A DNA stretch of 19,412 nt, from contig CAJTLB010000033.1 of the NCBI GenBank assembly GCA_910577045.1, positions 1-19,412 of the forward strand. Direction: 5' to 3'. The translations under genes and the position numbers were made by a program. The notes under the pieces were generated by a model that was not told the DNA's origin, did not search any database, and saw only the letters and a program-made list of their open reading frames with translations. The stretch is from an uncultured Lachnospiraceae bacterium. Its GTDB lineage: Bacteria; Bacillota; Clostridia; Lachnospirales; Lachnospiraceae. Positions 1 through 7,550 of this stretch are shown piece by piece. Positions within the stretch are counted from its first letter, which is position 1, and every line of letters begins with the position of its first letter.

Positions 1-15
1 AAAATAGCATAAGAA

Positions 16-55
16 AAAACCACTCCGAAAAAGTATACTTTTTCGGAGTGGTTTT
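16..55. terminator. Perfect palindrome, probable bidirectional terminator
   Basis: Positions 16-35 and 36-55 are exact reverse complements: an A-rich start, a GC core (CCACTCCG / CGGAGTGG) and a T-rich end. In RNA this gives a strong hairpin flanked by A on one side and U on the other, the form of an intrinsic terminator that can work in both directions. It probably ends the transcript of a gene lying left of the window. No gene in the window reads directly into it. Confidence 0.75.
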
Positions 56-220
56 CTATCCTTTTTAATTTCAACATCCTATTAAAATATTATACAAAGT
101 TTTATGAGTAATTACCACAAACATCTTGGTGCTTACAAAATTACTTATATTTTACGGCGTGATTATAGCATAAACATTAACGTAAGCATAGTATATTGTC
201 TAATGAAAACATTACAACTA

Positions 221-448
221 TCAAAAATGCCTACAGATAAACCAAAATACATTAAGTTTTCCGCAATACTTTTCCTGCTTATCTGTAGCTTTACCTGGGT
301 AACGTGCCCTTCCTGTAACAGCTTCCAGAATTTGCAAACACTGTATTGCACGAAATATGGATCTGTACTCCATATAATTTGCAAAAGCTGTGGCGCAAAT
401 TGTGCCGCAGATGAAAAATTCCACCATACCTGCAAAAAATAGATCCAT
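221..448 (-). pseudogene. Possible decayed short coding fragment
   Basis: An open frame of 75 residues with a hydrophobic start (around residues 3-25, MVEFFICGTICATAFA) followed by a charged part that includes GRARYPGKATDKQ. The composition looks more like a protein than the opposite-strand frame over 104-442. No ribosome binding site precedes the ATG at 448, and the frame stays open upstream of it, so if real it is a fragment lacking its 5' end. I do not recognise the family. Apart from this, the 61-484 stretch between the terminator and the phosphatase gene shows nothing I can support. Confidence 0.2.
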
Positions 449-484
449 AAGGACACGAATTAAAAGAATGGAGGTACTTATGTT

Positions 485-1030
485 ATGTGGATTGATACAG
501 GGATTTTGGGTTTTATCCAGACATATTTACGCTGTGACCTGCTTAATATGGTAATGCCGTTTATTACAAGACTTGGAAATAGAGGAATTTTGTGGATTTT
601 AACTTCTCTGTTTCTGCTTATCATTCCAAAGACAAAAAAAGCGGGGGCAGCTATGGTAGTAAGCCTTGGGCTTGAATTGCTTTGTTGCAATGTAATTTTA
701 AAGCCTCTCGTGGCAAGAATCCGTCCTTGTGACGTGGATTCGGCGGTGCTTCTTTTAATCCCACATCCGGGAGGGTTTTCCTTCCCTTCCGGACATACAG
801 GGGCATCTTTTGCTGCTGCCTCAGCACTGTTTTTTAGCAGAAACAAATTTGGAGTTTTTGCATTTGTAGTGGCGGCATTAATTGGGTTTTCGCGTCTTTA
901 TCTTTATGTGCATTACCCATCAGATGTGCTGGCAGGAGCTCTGATTGGGATTATGCTGGGCTGGCTGGGAAATATTCTGGTAGCATTTATAAGAGAAAAT
1001 TTGCATAGAAAGTCTCATATATCAACATAA
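485..1030 (+). CDS. PAP2-family membrane phosphatase
   Basis: A 181-residue integral membrane protein of the type-2 phosphatidic acid phosphatase superfamily. Members dephosphorylate lipid phosphates; the bacterial members of this size often act on undecaprenyl pyrophosphate (BcrC-like) or phosphatidylglycerol phosphate. All three signature motifs are visible: K73-x6-R80-P81, P101-S-G-H104, and S136-R137-x5-H143-x3-D147, with the catalytic histidines at 104 and 143. About five hydrophobic segments surround them. The start is fixed by GGAGG at 470-474, ten bases before the ATG; an ATG at 480 is in another frame that closes quickly. The gene stands alone on the + strand, with higher GC than the polysaccharide locus. 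The exact lipid substrate cannot be read from the sequence. Confidence 0.9.
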   Translation: MWIDTGILGFIQTYLRCDLLNMVMPFITRLGNRGILWILTSLFLLIIPKTKKAGAAMVVSLGLELLCCNVILKPLVARIRPCDVDSAVLLLIPHPGGFSFPSGHTGASFAAASALFFSRNKFGVFAFVVAALIGFSRLYLYVHYPSDVLAGALIGIMLGWLGNILVAFIRENLHRKSHIST

Positions 1031-1554
1031 ACATATTTTCCAGAAGTTGGAATGTAGTATTTTGCCAAGACGATTTATGCCAAGATACCGCGTTCCTTCT
1101 ATCCATACACTCGCAATACTGTATCTATTTTTACACAGTCCAGTTGTTCCACTTTTTCTGCCCACTCTTATATACTAACACCAATATGCCATAATCAGCA
1201 TATGAAGAACACATTTTGCAAAGTTATGATTTATAATTACCTCCAAAAAAACAGAGACTGTCCTCAAACAACCCCTGAAGCATATGATATTTGATTGTTA
1301 AATGTGTTTCCACAGAATATCCAGATATTCCGCATATGTAAACACCCTGTTACGGCTCACATTATTTGTCTGCTCCAAAATAAATGATTCCACAAACTGG
1401 TTCACTGTGGCAGACATGGTGCTCAATAAAACAGGCTGAATATCTCACACTTCTCTTGTACTTGATACTCAGCCTTTATTTGTTGTCAGTAATATTCTAT
1501 TTTATCTATACTATATATTGTAAAATTTATTATTTCGCGACAGCCTCTCTCTTT
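1031..1554. other. Gene-poor stretch with minus-strand coding relics
   Basis: No intact gene is seen. Two minus-strand fragments have protein-like composition but no ribosome binding site. One, at 1298-1417, has a 39-residue frame from an internal ATG (MSATVNQFVESF and then FTYAEYLDILWKHI before TAA) that stays open ten codons further upstream. The other, at 1099-1167, reads EWAEKVEQLDCVKID and ends at TAG; it faintly resembles the tail of an extracellular sugar-binding lipoprotein, but 22 residues are too few to be sure. These look like remains of deleted genes. Confidence 0.3.
1298..1417 (-). pseudogene. Unrecognised C-terminal gene remnant
   Basis: The frame reads (DIQPVLLST)MSATVNQFVESF...EYLDILWKHI and stops at TAA (1298-1300). 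The in-frame sequence before the ATG is open back to a TGA and also looks coding, so this is probably the last ~50 residues of a lost gene rather than a small gene. No ribosome binding site lies before the ATG at 1417. The family is not recognised. Confidence 0.25.
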
Positions 1555-2310
1555 CTATACCATCTTTACAATTTGATCATAAATACAAATAGCTTTTTCC
1601 TTATAAAAATTTTGAGAAATGTGCATATGCCCAAAAACCCATTGCTTATAATCCACTGTTTGCCTAATTTTTTGTAAATATTCTGTTAAATAATCTTTTT
1701 TATATATCCCACAGCCACTATCCATTTGTTCTAATAATGAGGTATATGGGCTGTGGGTAATAATATAATCTACTTTATTTCCTTGTTTTTCTAAATTATG
1801 TAATCCCTCTTCCATTTCCTCTTCATTTGGTAATTCCCTTTTCCACCAACTTACATGATTAATTCTGTATAAAGCACCTGCTCTATCTAACCTTTTCTTT
1901 TTTTTCTTAAAGCATGGATCATCTGGCTCTAAAATCCCTGCTGAAATATCATGGCTACTCGCACCACCAAACGTAAAAATCTGTTTCTTTTCTATCTCAA
2001 AAATTTGCCCTCTCATAAGATGGATTACAGATGGCCTAATATAATTCACCATGCCCCCATGCCACTCATCAACTGGCAAACTATCCAAAATATCATAATT
2101 TTCATGGTTTCCTGAAACAAATAAAGTTGTAAACGGCCTGCTGTCCAACCAATCTAAATTAAATTTTTCTCTTTTAGAATTATCCCAAATCCCAAAATCC
2201 CCACATATAATTATATAATCCTTTTTTGTCATTCCTTCTTGTTCTGGAAAAGAGCTCATTCTAAGCCTGCACATCCAATTCCCATGCGTATCCCCTGTTA
2301 TATAAATCAT
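1555..2310 (-). CDS. Calcineurin-like metallophosphoesterase
   Basis: A 251-residue soluble phosphoesterase with the full two-metal signature: D7-x-H9 (TGDTHG), G-D38 (CGDFG), G-N68-H69-E, H186 (ITHSP) and G-H228-M-H230 near the C terminus. Enzymes of this fold hydrolyse phosphomonoesters or diesters, nucleotides or phosphoproteins; the substrate is not predictable. I choose the ATG at 2310 because GAGGG lies six bases upstream of it; an in-frame ATG at 2316 sits directly against that GAGGG and would have no spacing. It is transcribed alone from a good promoter at 2415-2443. A run of lysine codons (A8 tract) lies near residues 135-140. Confidence 0.85.
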   Translation of the reverse strand: MIYITGDTHGNWMCRLRMSSFPEQEGMTKKDYIIICGDFGIWDNSKREKFNLDWLDSRPFTTLFVSGNHENYDILDSLPVDEWHGGMVNYIRPSVIHLMRGQIFEIEKKQIFTFGGASSHDISAGILEPDDPCFKKKKKRLDRAGALYRINHVSWWKRELPNEEEMEEGLHNLEKQGNKVDYIITHSPYTSLLEQMDSGCGIYKKDYLTEYLQKIRQTVDYKQWVFGHMHISQNFYKEKAICIYDQIVKMV

Positions 2311-2414
2311 TTTCATCCCTCAATGTTCTTCTATCTGTTCAATTAATAACTCCCTGCAAAATAAAATATATATCTTTATAATCTACTTTGTCCTTGTTAT
2401 TATTCCTTAGAATG

Positions 2415-2443
2415 ATTATATCCTGATTTATACTGGTTGTAAA
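2415..2443 (-). promoter_or_regulatory. Sigma-70/SigA-type promoter of the phosphoesterase gene
   Basis: On the minus strand a TTTACA -35 box (2438-2443) and a perfect TATAAT -10 box (2415-2420) are separated by 17 bases, the ideal spacing. Transcription would start near 2408, about 100 bases before the start codon at 2310. Confidence 0.7.
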
Positions 2444-2463
2444 GGTATTTGTTTTTATCTTAT

Positions 2464-2479
2464 TGTGCTATTTAGCACA
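2464..2479. promoter_or_regulatory. 7-2-7 inverted repeat, operator-like
   Basis: TGTGCTA-TT-TAGCACA is a perfect inverted repeat with a 2-base centre, typical of a dimeric helix-turn-helix repressor site. It lies 20 bases upstream of the -35 box of the phosphoesterase promoter. No candidate regulator gene is visible nearby, so the site could serve a regulator elsewhere or be a leftover of a lost gene. Confidence 0.4.
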
Positions 2480-2698
2480 TACAATACACTTTCTTAAATA
2501 GACAATTTTCTATAATGCCTAAAAAAATGATATTCTGTACTATAGATTTTATAAACATTGGCAGTCTCACTAAATCTTCCCTTTTGTTTCATTTTCCTCT
2601 TCTCTCCCTTTTTTTACAGACAGCTGCTCCTCTTTAGTAATAAATTACTATAGATATTTGTCCTGCATATTGTCCAAGCAACTGATTCATTCCCTTAT

Positions 2699-2917
2699 TC
2701 ATTGCTTGCATAGTTTCTTTATTTCATCAATTGGCCTATTGTAGAATGATTCCAACCTTTCTTGTAAATTAAGGTACTTTGGCTAATTGATTTTTTCAAT
2801 TGTCATTTTTCCATCGCAAATACTTATTCCTATCATATCGTTCTCTTTTAAATCCATTTGTGACATAATTTCCCTTGATAATCGAATTCCTTGACTATTT
2901 CCCCACCTCCTTATATT
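2699..2917 (-). pseudogene. Broken MazE/AbrB-type antitoxin
   Basis: The minus strand encodes a recognisable SpoVT-AbrB-fold antitoxin: RRWGNSQGIRLSREI, then LKENDMIGI and DGKMTIEKIN, the usual order of a MazE-family DNA-binding domain. It is broken twice. The N-terminal start is missing (an in-frame TAA lies at 2918-2920, only four codons before WGNSQG). An in-frame TAG at 2783-2785 interrupts it, after which the typical MazE tail continues in the same frame (LNLQERLESFYNRPIDEI) until TGA. No MazF-like toxin follows. This is a dead toxin-antitoxin locus. Confidence 0.6.
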
Positions 2918-3070
2918 TTATAATTCCTGTGTCAGTGGTACCCTATATTCACCCGCCATATCTTCGACAAATCCCTATTTATATATTTAATTATAAAATC
3001 TTTATCGACCATTTACAATGTATATTCATAAGTCACTTCCCACTAGTACAACGAAAATTAAGTTTTGGAT

Positions 3071-3181
3071 AGTTTGACGCAGAATGTTTTTCTGAGAGTG
3101 CTGCTTCACAAACGCAGGCGTAGTGGTGGCTACGTCGAGGCTTGGAAAGCAGTGCTACCGGGAAAACAGACAAGTCAAACT
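3071..3181 (+). ncRNA. Candidate structured small RNA
   Basis: A GC-richer, nested fold stands out in an AT-rich gene-free gap. The outer stem is 3071-3078 with 3174-3181 (8 perfect pairs, AGTTTGAC/GTCAAACT). It encloses a hairpin at 3080-3094 (CAGAA/TTCTG) and a second arm, 3097-3106 with 3147-3156 (10 pairs including two G-U), capped by 3118-3123 with 3130-3135 (one G-U). The three wobble pairs are valid only in + strand RNA and would be mismatches in minus strand RNA, which suggests + is the functional strand. The family is not recognised; the right end of an IS200/IS605-type element, where TnpB guide RNA lies, is one possibility. No promoter is evident. Confidence 0.4.
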
Positions 3182-3248
3182 GCCAATTACTTAATATTCA
3201 TTGTACTAGAAACACAATTTCAAAAAGAGAGATATGTTATTAACTTCA

Positions 3249-4169
3249 TTAAAGATTACCGAAATATCCTCTACTGATAATTTCCTTTATCCCATCAATG
3301 GCCGTTTCGTAAGGAAGATATGTAAATAAGAACCTGCTGGTAATTGTTTCGTAATCATTCCGATATATTTCCTTATCCACAATCTCTGTTAGAATGTCAT
3401 TGATACATACCCCTGTTTTAGCAGACGGACAAACTGGGAGAGGTTCCCGCAAGCTTCGTACTTCCTGAACAAGTCCTGCCAAAGATGTATTCGGCATAGT
3501 ATATTCCATGATCTTGTAAATATCATATAAATGCCGTGAATGCTGGTCAACCTTGTTTGACAGGTAATAGTCACAGATGGCAAACACCTTATCAATCAGA
3601 GTCCTTTCAATCCCCTGCGTTATAATCTCAAAAGGCATAAGGTCAAATTCTTCTGCCAAATCTTCCTGTTCCGTCATTTTCAGAAAACGATATATATAAT
3701 TATCAGCCATGCGGCTTACTGTCGGAAAGGGTAACAGAGCAATATAGGTCTCAATGACCAATTCTGGCTTTAGTTCTAACAGTGGGGAATAAATGCTGGA
3801 ATAACTGGCCCTATAACAATTATAACTGCGCCGACTGCGTGTTTGTTCAAGGTTTGTAACAGAGAACCCCATGGACTCTATGGAAGAAACGACTGCTTTT
3901 TTCAGCTGCCGCTTGCGGCTTTCACCAGGAACACCTTCTGATGCTGCATAAGAAATATCAATATCTTCCGAAAAGCGATCTAAAATCTGATAGCATTTTG
4001 TCAGCGAAGTGCCACCTTTAAAAACCATTCCCTTTACTCTGGAGGCCAGTTCCTTGAGCGTAAGCGTAACATAATAATCCTTTTCAATAATTCCAGGAGG
4101 TATATGCAGTTCGTTAGAAGCAGCGATGATAAATTCGCTAAATGCTTCGTGGTCATGATGTAAATTCAT
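3249..4169 (-). CDS. abiEii: AbiEii-family toxin (nucleotidyltransferase)
   Basis: A 306-residue protein of the AbiEii/AbiGii family, the toxin of AbiE abortive-infection and toxin-antitoxin systems (type IV). These proteins have a DNA polymerase-beta-like nucleotidyltransferase fold; relatives such as MenT block translation by modifying tRNA. Visible motifs, in order: IEKDYY near 28-33, the G-G-T-S-L-T-K nucleotide loop at 52-58 with the metal pair D69-x-D71 (SEDIDI), RTLIDKVFAICDY near 189-201, and RHLYDIY near 212-218. The ATG at 4169 is preceded by GGGGA eight bases away; a TTG at 4187 in the same frame is less likely. It overlaps the antitoxin gene by 17 bases, so the two are co-translated. 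All key residues are present, so the toxin looks functional. Confidence 0.88.
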   Translation of the reverse strand: MNLHHDHEAFSEFIIAASNELHIPPGIIEKDYYVTLTLKELASRVKGMVFKGGTSLTKCYQILDRFSEDIDISYAASEGVPGESRKRQLKKAVVSSIESMGFSVTNLEQTRSRRSYNCYRASYSSIYSPLLELKPELVIETYIALLPFPTVSRMADNYIYRFLKMTEQEDLAEEFDLMPFEIITQGIERTLIDKVFAICDYYLSNKVDQHSRHLYDIYKIMEYTMPNTSLAGLVQEVRSLREPLPVCPSAKTGVCINDILTEIVDKEIYRNDYETITSRFLFTYLPYETAIDGIKEIISRGYFGNL

Positions 4170-4779
4170 AAATAATTCCCCATTCAATCAGTTTTTTTGC
4201 AACGGAACCTGTAATGCCAGACAACACACTAGAAAGAAGCTCCTTGCTGTAATTTTGTTGTTTTGCATAGTTTTTTAGAAGAATTCCCGTTTCAGGAACA
4301 GAAAGCTCGGAATATTTCTTTGCCTGGGAAACGGCATCGAGAAACTGGAGCAGTCCGGCATTTTCCGATGTTACAGTAATGGCAGGCCGTTTCAGTCGGA
4401 TGGTCTGGGAACCTACGGTGACTGTACGCCCCTTTGTTGATTCTTTTGATGTGATGATCTCCAACATTGCCGGCATCTGGGTTGTCAGGCCGATCTGATT
4501 GGCAAAAGTAGCTCCGGCGAAGTATCCATAGATTTCTGTTGTACTTTGGATATATTTACGTATAATGACTTTCATGGGATCTAAATAACTTTTTTTCAGC
4601 AGCCGTGACGCTTTGGGGAGATAATAAATCCCCGTGTCAAAACGAGCCAGGTCGCCTGACTTGAGCATCCGTTTGAAATACTGGCGCAGGGCATTATCAT
4701 TAAGCCCATCCAGTTGGATTTCGTTAATAAAAATCGGTTCGTTGTAACCATAGTTTTTTTCCAGATATTCCTTCAGCAT
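4153..4779 (-). CDS. abiEi: AbiEi-family antitoxin
   Basis: About 208 residues, upstream of and overlapping the toxin gene. The N-terminal part (LKEYLEKNYG, INEIQLDGLNDNALRQYF, GIYYLP) is the winged-helix domain usual in AbiEi/DUF6088 antitoxins. It binds the operon promoter and represses it; the C-terminal domain (from about residue 85) neutralises the toxin. In this family the antitoxin counters toxin activity without a stable complex. Three in-frame starts are possible: ATG 4806 without a ribosome binding site, GTG 4791 eight bases after GGAGG, and ATG 4779 eleven bases after AAGGAG. I give 4779, but 4791 is nearly as good. Confidence 0.85.
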   Translation of the reverse strand: MLKEYLEKNYGYNEPIFINEIQLDGLNDNALRQYFKRMLKSGDLARFDTGIYYLPKASRLLKKSYLDPMKVIIRKYIQSTTEIYGYFAGATFANQIGLTTQMPAMLEIITSKESTKGRTVTVGSQTIRLKRPAITVTSENAGLLQFLDAVSQAKKYSELSVPETGILLKNYAKQQNYSKELLSSVLSGITGSVAKKLIEWGIIYEFTS

Positions 4780-4815
4780 ACAGGTATCCACTCCTTCCAC
4801 CTCCATACTACTATA

Positions 4816-4846
4816 TTTATATCCAAAAGGTCAATAGATATGTCAA
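4816..4846 (-). promoter_or_regulatory. Probable promoter of the AbiE operon
   Basis: On the minus strand, TTGACA (4841-4846) and TATAAA (4816-4821) are separated by 19 bases, slightly long. A second TTGAC at 4830-4834 lies between them, giving a tandem TTGAC-type repeat that could also be part of the AbiEi binding site. The antitoxin is expected to repress here. Confidence 0.4.
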
Positions 4847-5004
4847 AATATAGTTTGTACGTTTTTTCAGAATTATACAGAGAAGATAAAGGATCGGATA
4901 TCTTTGACTGTCTATAAAATCTATATGTTTTCGTATATACCCAAAAGCATACATTAGTTAGGCAGTAGAAACTTTTTACCGTTCTCCGCCTGGCTGGTCA
5001 TATC

Positions 5005-5286
5005 TCAAATGCCCCTGTGACTACTTTTGCATGGTTCAGAATCCGAATAAAAGACCTGTCTTGACTCTCTAATGCCTTTTTTATATTCCGCTTCTGTCAG
5101 AAACAGCCGCATCCTATGCCCTTTATCTCCTATGGGAGATTCCCTTGAAAGCACATCAAATATAATCATATGCCTCACTTCTGGGTCAAAATGTTCCAGT
5201 GCCATGATGTCATGCCCTTCCAGCTTCTGGGCGCTGGACTCCTGCCGGGCCACAGCAATCATCTCTCTCAATATCCATTTCGGAGC
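5005..5286 (-). pseudogene. 3' fragment of a mobile-element gene
   Basis: The frame reads APKWILREMIAVARQE, later DIMALEHFDPEVRHMIIFDV and LFLTEAEYKKGIRES, then stops at 5005-5007. It is charged and globular-looking, with codon use like a real gene, but there is no ribosome binding site or credible start. It takes over exactly where the protein encoded by 5270-5758 loses sense, in a different frame. I read it as the tail of a different gene, joined by a deletion. I do not recognise the function; similar segments, from memory, occur with integrative elements of gut Clostridia. Confidence 0.45.
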
Positions 5287-5758
5287 ATCGGCCGGTGCTG
5301 ACCAGTTCTGTTGCAATCACAGTAGGCATAAAGAAAAATCTTGTATCCTTTTGACAGGGGCAGTTGTAGTCCAACATGGTATTATGTTTTTTCCAGTCAC
5401 GCACCTTATATTTGACTACCCTTCCCCGGTCAAGAAAAAGATAGGATATAAGATGGCGTTTCTGCAATTCATCCCGGATAGAAACTGCCCGACACTGGAA
5501 ACGGGTACGAAACCATGCTGTAAGTTCTTTCATGGTGCAGATCCATTCACCGGGGTATACCGTATAGCCGATACCATCTATGCGGAGATAAGAAGCACGG
5601 AAATTTGCGTAGTTGCAAAGCACCGTATAATAAAAAAGACCAGAACCTCCGCTTGTACAAATGCTCTGGTCTGCCATTAAGTTCTGGATAAACTGCCGGT
5701 AGATCCGGCAGCGTGGATAATCCACAATCTGTTTGATCTCTAATTGATACTCTGACAT
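5270..5758 (-). pseudogene. 5' fragment of a mobile-element (replication-initiator-like) protein
   Basis: The gene starts properly: GAGGAG lies six bases before the ATG at 5758. The first 163 residues look coherent (IKQIVDYPRCRIYRQF, TSGGSGLFYYTVL, VYPGEWICTMKEL, VKYKVRDWKKHN, DYNCPCQKDT, ELVSTGRCSEMDI). This resembles, from memory, a protein common on conjugative or mobilisable elements of Lachnospiraceae, with a winged-helix replication-initiator-like N-terminal part; those are about twice as long. After SEMDI the frame runs into nonsense (open to 5210) while the other frame becomes coding, so the gene is truncated. The surrounding GC is higher than in the polysaccharide genes. Confidence 0.5.
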
Positions 5759-5833
5759 AACTTTCTCCTCATTTCTTAAGATTTTTCTGTTGCTAAAATT
5801 GAAACTCTCTCATTATCTTATTTTCTGTAAAAA

Positions 5834-5868
5834 AATCTACAAGACAAATTTCCTATGCCTTGTAGATT
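5834..5868 (-). terminator. Intrinsic terminator of the polysaccharide operon
   Basis: Stem 5834-5843 with 5859-5868 (AATCTACAAG/CTTGTAGATT, 10 perfect pairs) has a 15-base loop. Read on the minus strand the hairpin is followed by an uninterrupted run of T (TTTTTTT counting the stem end), as expected of a Rho-independent terminator. It lies 85 bases after the last operon gene and before the mobile-element scar. Confidence 0.75.
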
Positions 5869-5953
5869 ATAATTTAGCTCCTATATTCTTTTTCAAAACA
5901 GTTTCCATGACAAATTTTGTTCACAATTCCTATATCCAAAGTATATCCATTTG

Positions 5954-6811
5954 TCAATTACAACATTCTCTTTCCTTATACAATTCTCCATTTGCTAATA
6001 TCTTTCCAATATCTGCTATACTTTCAAATGTAAAAGAAGGCTTTATATCCCCTTCTATAATATCTTCTACTGTTGCTTCTCCTGTTAAAACACAAATAGT
6101 ACTAACTCCTGCATTCACTCCAGCCGCTATATCTGTATAAAGCCTATCACCTACCACTACCACATCCTTACAAGAATAACCATATTTCTGCATTACTGTT
6201 TCAATCATAATTGCTTTTGGCTTTCCTATATATACAGGTTTTCTTCCCGTTGCATTTTCATACATCATGCAGATTGATCCACAATCTGGAATATAGCCAA
6301 ATTCAACTGGACAAACAACATCTGGGTTCGTAGCATAATATGGGATTTCCTTCTGTAACATTCTGCATGTATTTCTTATTTTCTGCCCTGTAATTTCTGT
6401 ATCAAACCCAACTAAAATAACCTCTGCATCATCAGATACCTTATCTGTCGCCATTATCCCTTCTTTTTGCAATTCTTCCAAAAATGATTGTGTCCCTTGG
6501 CAATATACCATTTTTCTTGGATAATTTTTATGTAAATATTTAGCTGTTGCTTGTGTAGAAGTAAAAAAATTATCTTTATCCACATAAATCCCCATTTTTT
6601 TCATTTTTTCTATATAATCACTTACACTCTTAGAAGAATTATTTGTAATAAATATATATGTTCCTCCTAACTTATCTATTTCAGTAAGGGTTTCTATTGT
6701 ACCAGAAAACAATTCTTCTTCCTTATAAATTGTCCCATCCATATCCAATAAAAATAATTTCTTTGTATTTAATATCTCTGCTTTTACTCCAAAATAATCC
6801 GTATTGCCCAT
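5954..6811 (-). CDS. HAD-IIA phosphatase
   Basis: A 285-residue soluble haloacid-dehalogenase phosphatase of the NagD/AraL/p-nitrophenylphosphatase subclass. Motif I is D23-M-D25-G-T, motif II is TNNSS near 56-60, the large subclass-II cap follows, then the lysine of motif III in IGKPK and motif IV GDRLYTDIAAG. Such enzymes remove phosphate from small sugar or alditol phosphates. I choose the ATG at 6811 because AAGGAG lies six bases before it; the frame is open to a TTG at 6838, which would overlap the previous gene. Last gene of the operon, ten bases after the nucleotidyltransferase gene. Together with that gene and the TagF-like gene it suggests supply of an activated alditol phosphate. 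Confidence 0.85.
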   Translation of the reverse strand: MGNTDYFGVKAEILNTKKLFLLDMDGTIYKEEELFSGTIETLTEIDKLGGTYIFITNNSSKSVSDYIEKMKKMGIYVDKDNFFTSTQATAKYLHKNYPRKMVYCQGTQSFLEELQKEGIMATDKVSDDAEVILVGFDTEITGQKIRNTCRMLQKEIPYYATNPDVVCPVEFGYIPDCGSICMMYENATGRKPVYIGKPKAIMIETVMQKYGYSCKDVVVVGDRLYTDIAAGVNAGVSTICVLTGEATVEDIIEGDIKPSFTFESIADIGKILANGELYKERECCN

Positions 6812-6821
6812 TCTGTTCTCC

Positions 6822-7535
6822 TTAGCTTTTTTTAGCAAACTTCTCCTCTGCTTCTTTTAAATCATCTAAATTATCAATTTCTACCCATCTTCCCTCTAAC
6901 GGGCACGCCACAAATTTTACTTCAGCAAATATATCATTTAATGCCACTTCACTCCACAAATTATATTTCCTTTTTTGTTCAATATATTCTGTACATTTCG
7001 CAAAAAAGGCGTTTCCCCCTTCTGCTGAAAATTTATATACATCTATTGATGAGCCAAGTGCCTCTTCCTTTGTAATCTCCTTTGATATTTTTATTAACTT
7101 TCCATTTTGTTCCACTACTTTCATAGATTCTTCCAGATAATTCCCTATATCTGTTACTACCATATCTTTTTCAGGGCAATGAATTAACTTTTCAATTACA
7201 GACGCATCATAAAACACATCAGCATTCATCATTAAAAACTCTGTATTATCTAACTTTCCCTTTGCTAAATAAGCTGAATACATATTATTGGTATTTGCAT
7301 AATCTTGGCTATTTACTATTGTAATATCAGGATAATCCGCACAAACTACACTTTCTAAAATATCCGCCCTATATCCAGACACAATTATAATTTCATTAAT
7401 ATGGTTTTTATAAAGATTATCAATCTGTTTTATAATAATAGGTTCTCCATTTACTTTTACCAGTGCCTTAGGGCAACTATCTGTTAATGGTGCTAACCTA
7501 GATCCAATACCTGCGGCTAAAATTAATGCTTTCAT
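6822..7535 (-). CDS. LicC-like sugar/alditol-phosphate nucleotidyltransferase
   Basis: A 237-residue GT-A-fold nucleotidyltransferase. The N-terminal loop LAAGIGSRL (6-14), PKALVKVNG (22-30), and the metal-binding N104-A-D106-V are intact, and the C-terminal GRWVEIDN/LDDL motif is typical of the LicC (phosphocholine cytidylyltransferase) group. It should couple CTP or another NTP to a phosphorylated small molecule such as glycerol-phosphate or choline-phosphate. No LicA/LicD choline genes are in the window, while a glycerophosphotransferase is next door, so an alditol-phosphate is more likely. Start supported by GGAGG nine bases upstream. Confidence 0.85.
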   Translation of the reverse strand: MKALILAAGIGSRLAPLTDSCPKALVKVNGEPIIIKQIDNLYKNHINEIIIVSGYRADILESVVCADYPDITIVNSQDYANTNNMYSAYLAKGKLDNTEFLMMNADVFYDASVIEKLIHCPEKDMVVTDIGNYLEESMKVVEQNGKLIKISKEITKEEALGSSIDVYKFSAEGGNAFFAKCTEYIEQKRKYNLWSEVALNDIFAEVKFVACPLEGRWVEIDNLDDLKEAEEKFAKKS

Positions 7536-7550
7536 TTTTATTATCCTCCT

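Noticed and set aside
104..442. 112-residue + strand open frame
   Set aside because: No ribosome binding site and the composition is not convincing (cysteine-rich, mixed). The opposite strand has a somewhat more protein-like frame, itself only weakly supported.
3065..3277. 70-residue + strand open frame
   Set aside because: It lies over the folded element at 3071-3181 and runs into the AbiEii 3' end. No ribosome binding site; the structure explains the base composition better.
5072..5680. 202-residue + strand open frame
   Set aside because: Antisense shadow of the two mobile-element fragments, which have credible motifs and, for the first, a good ribosome binding site.
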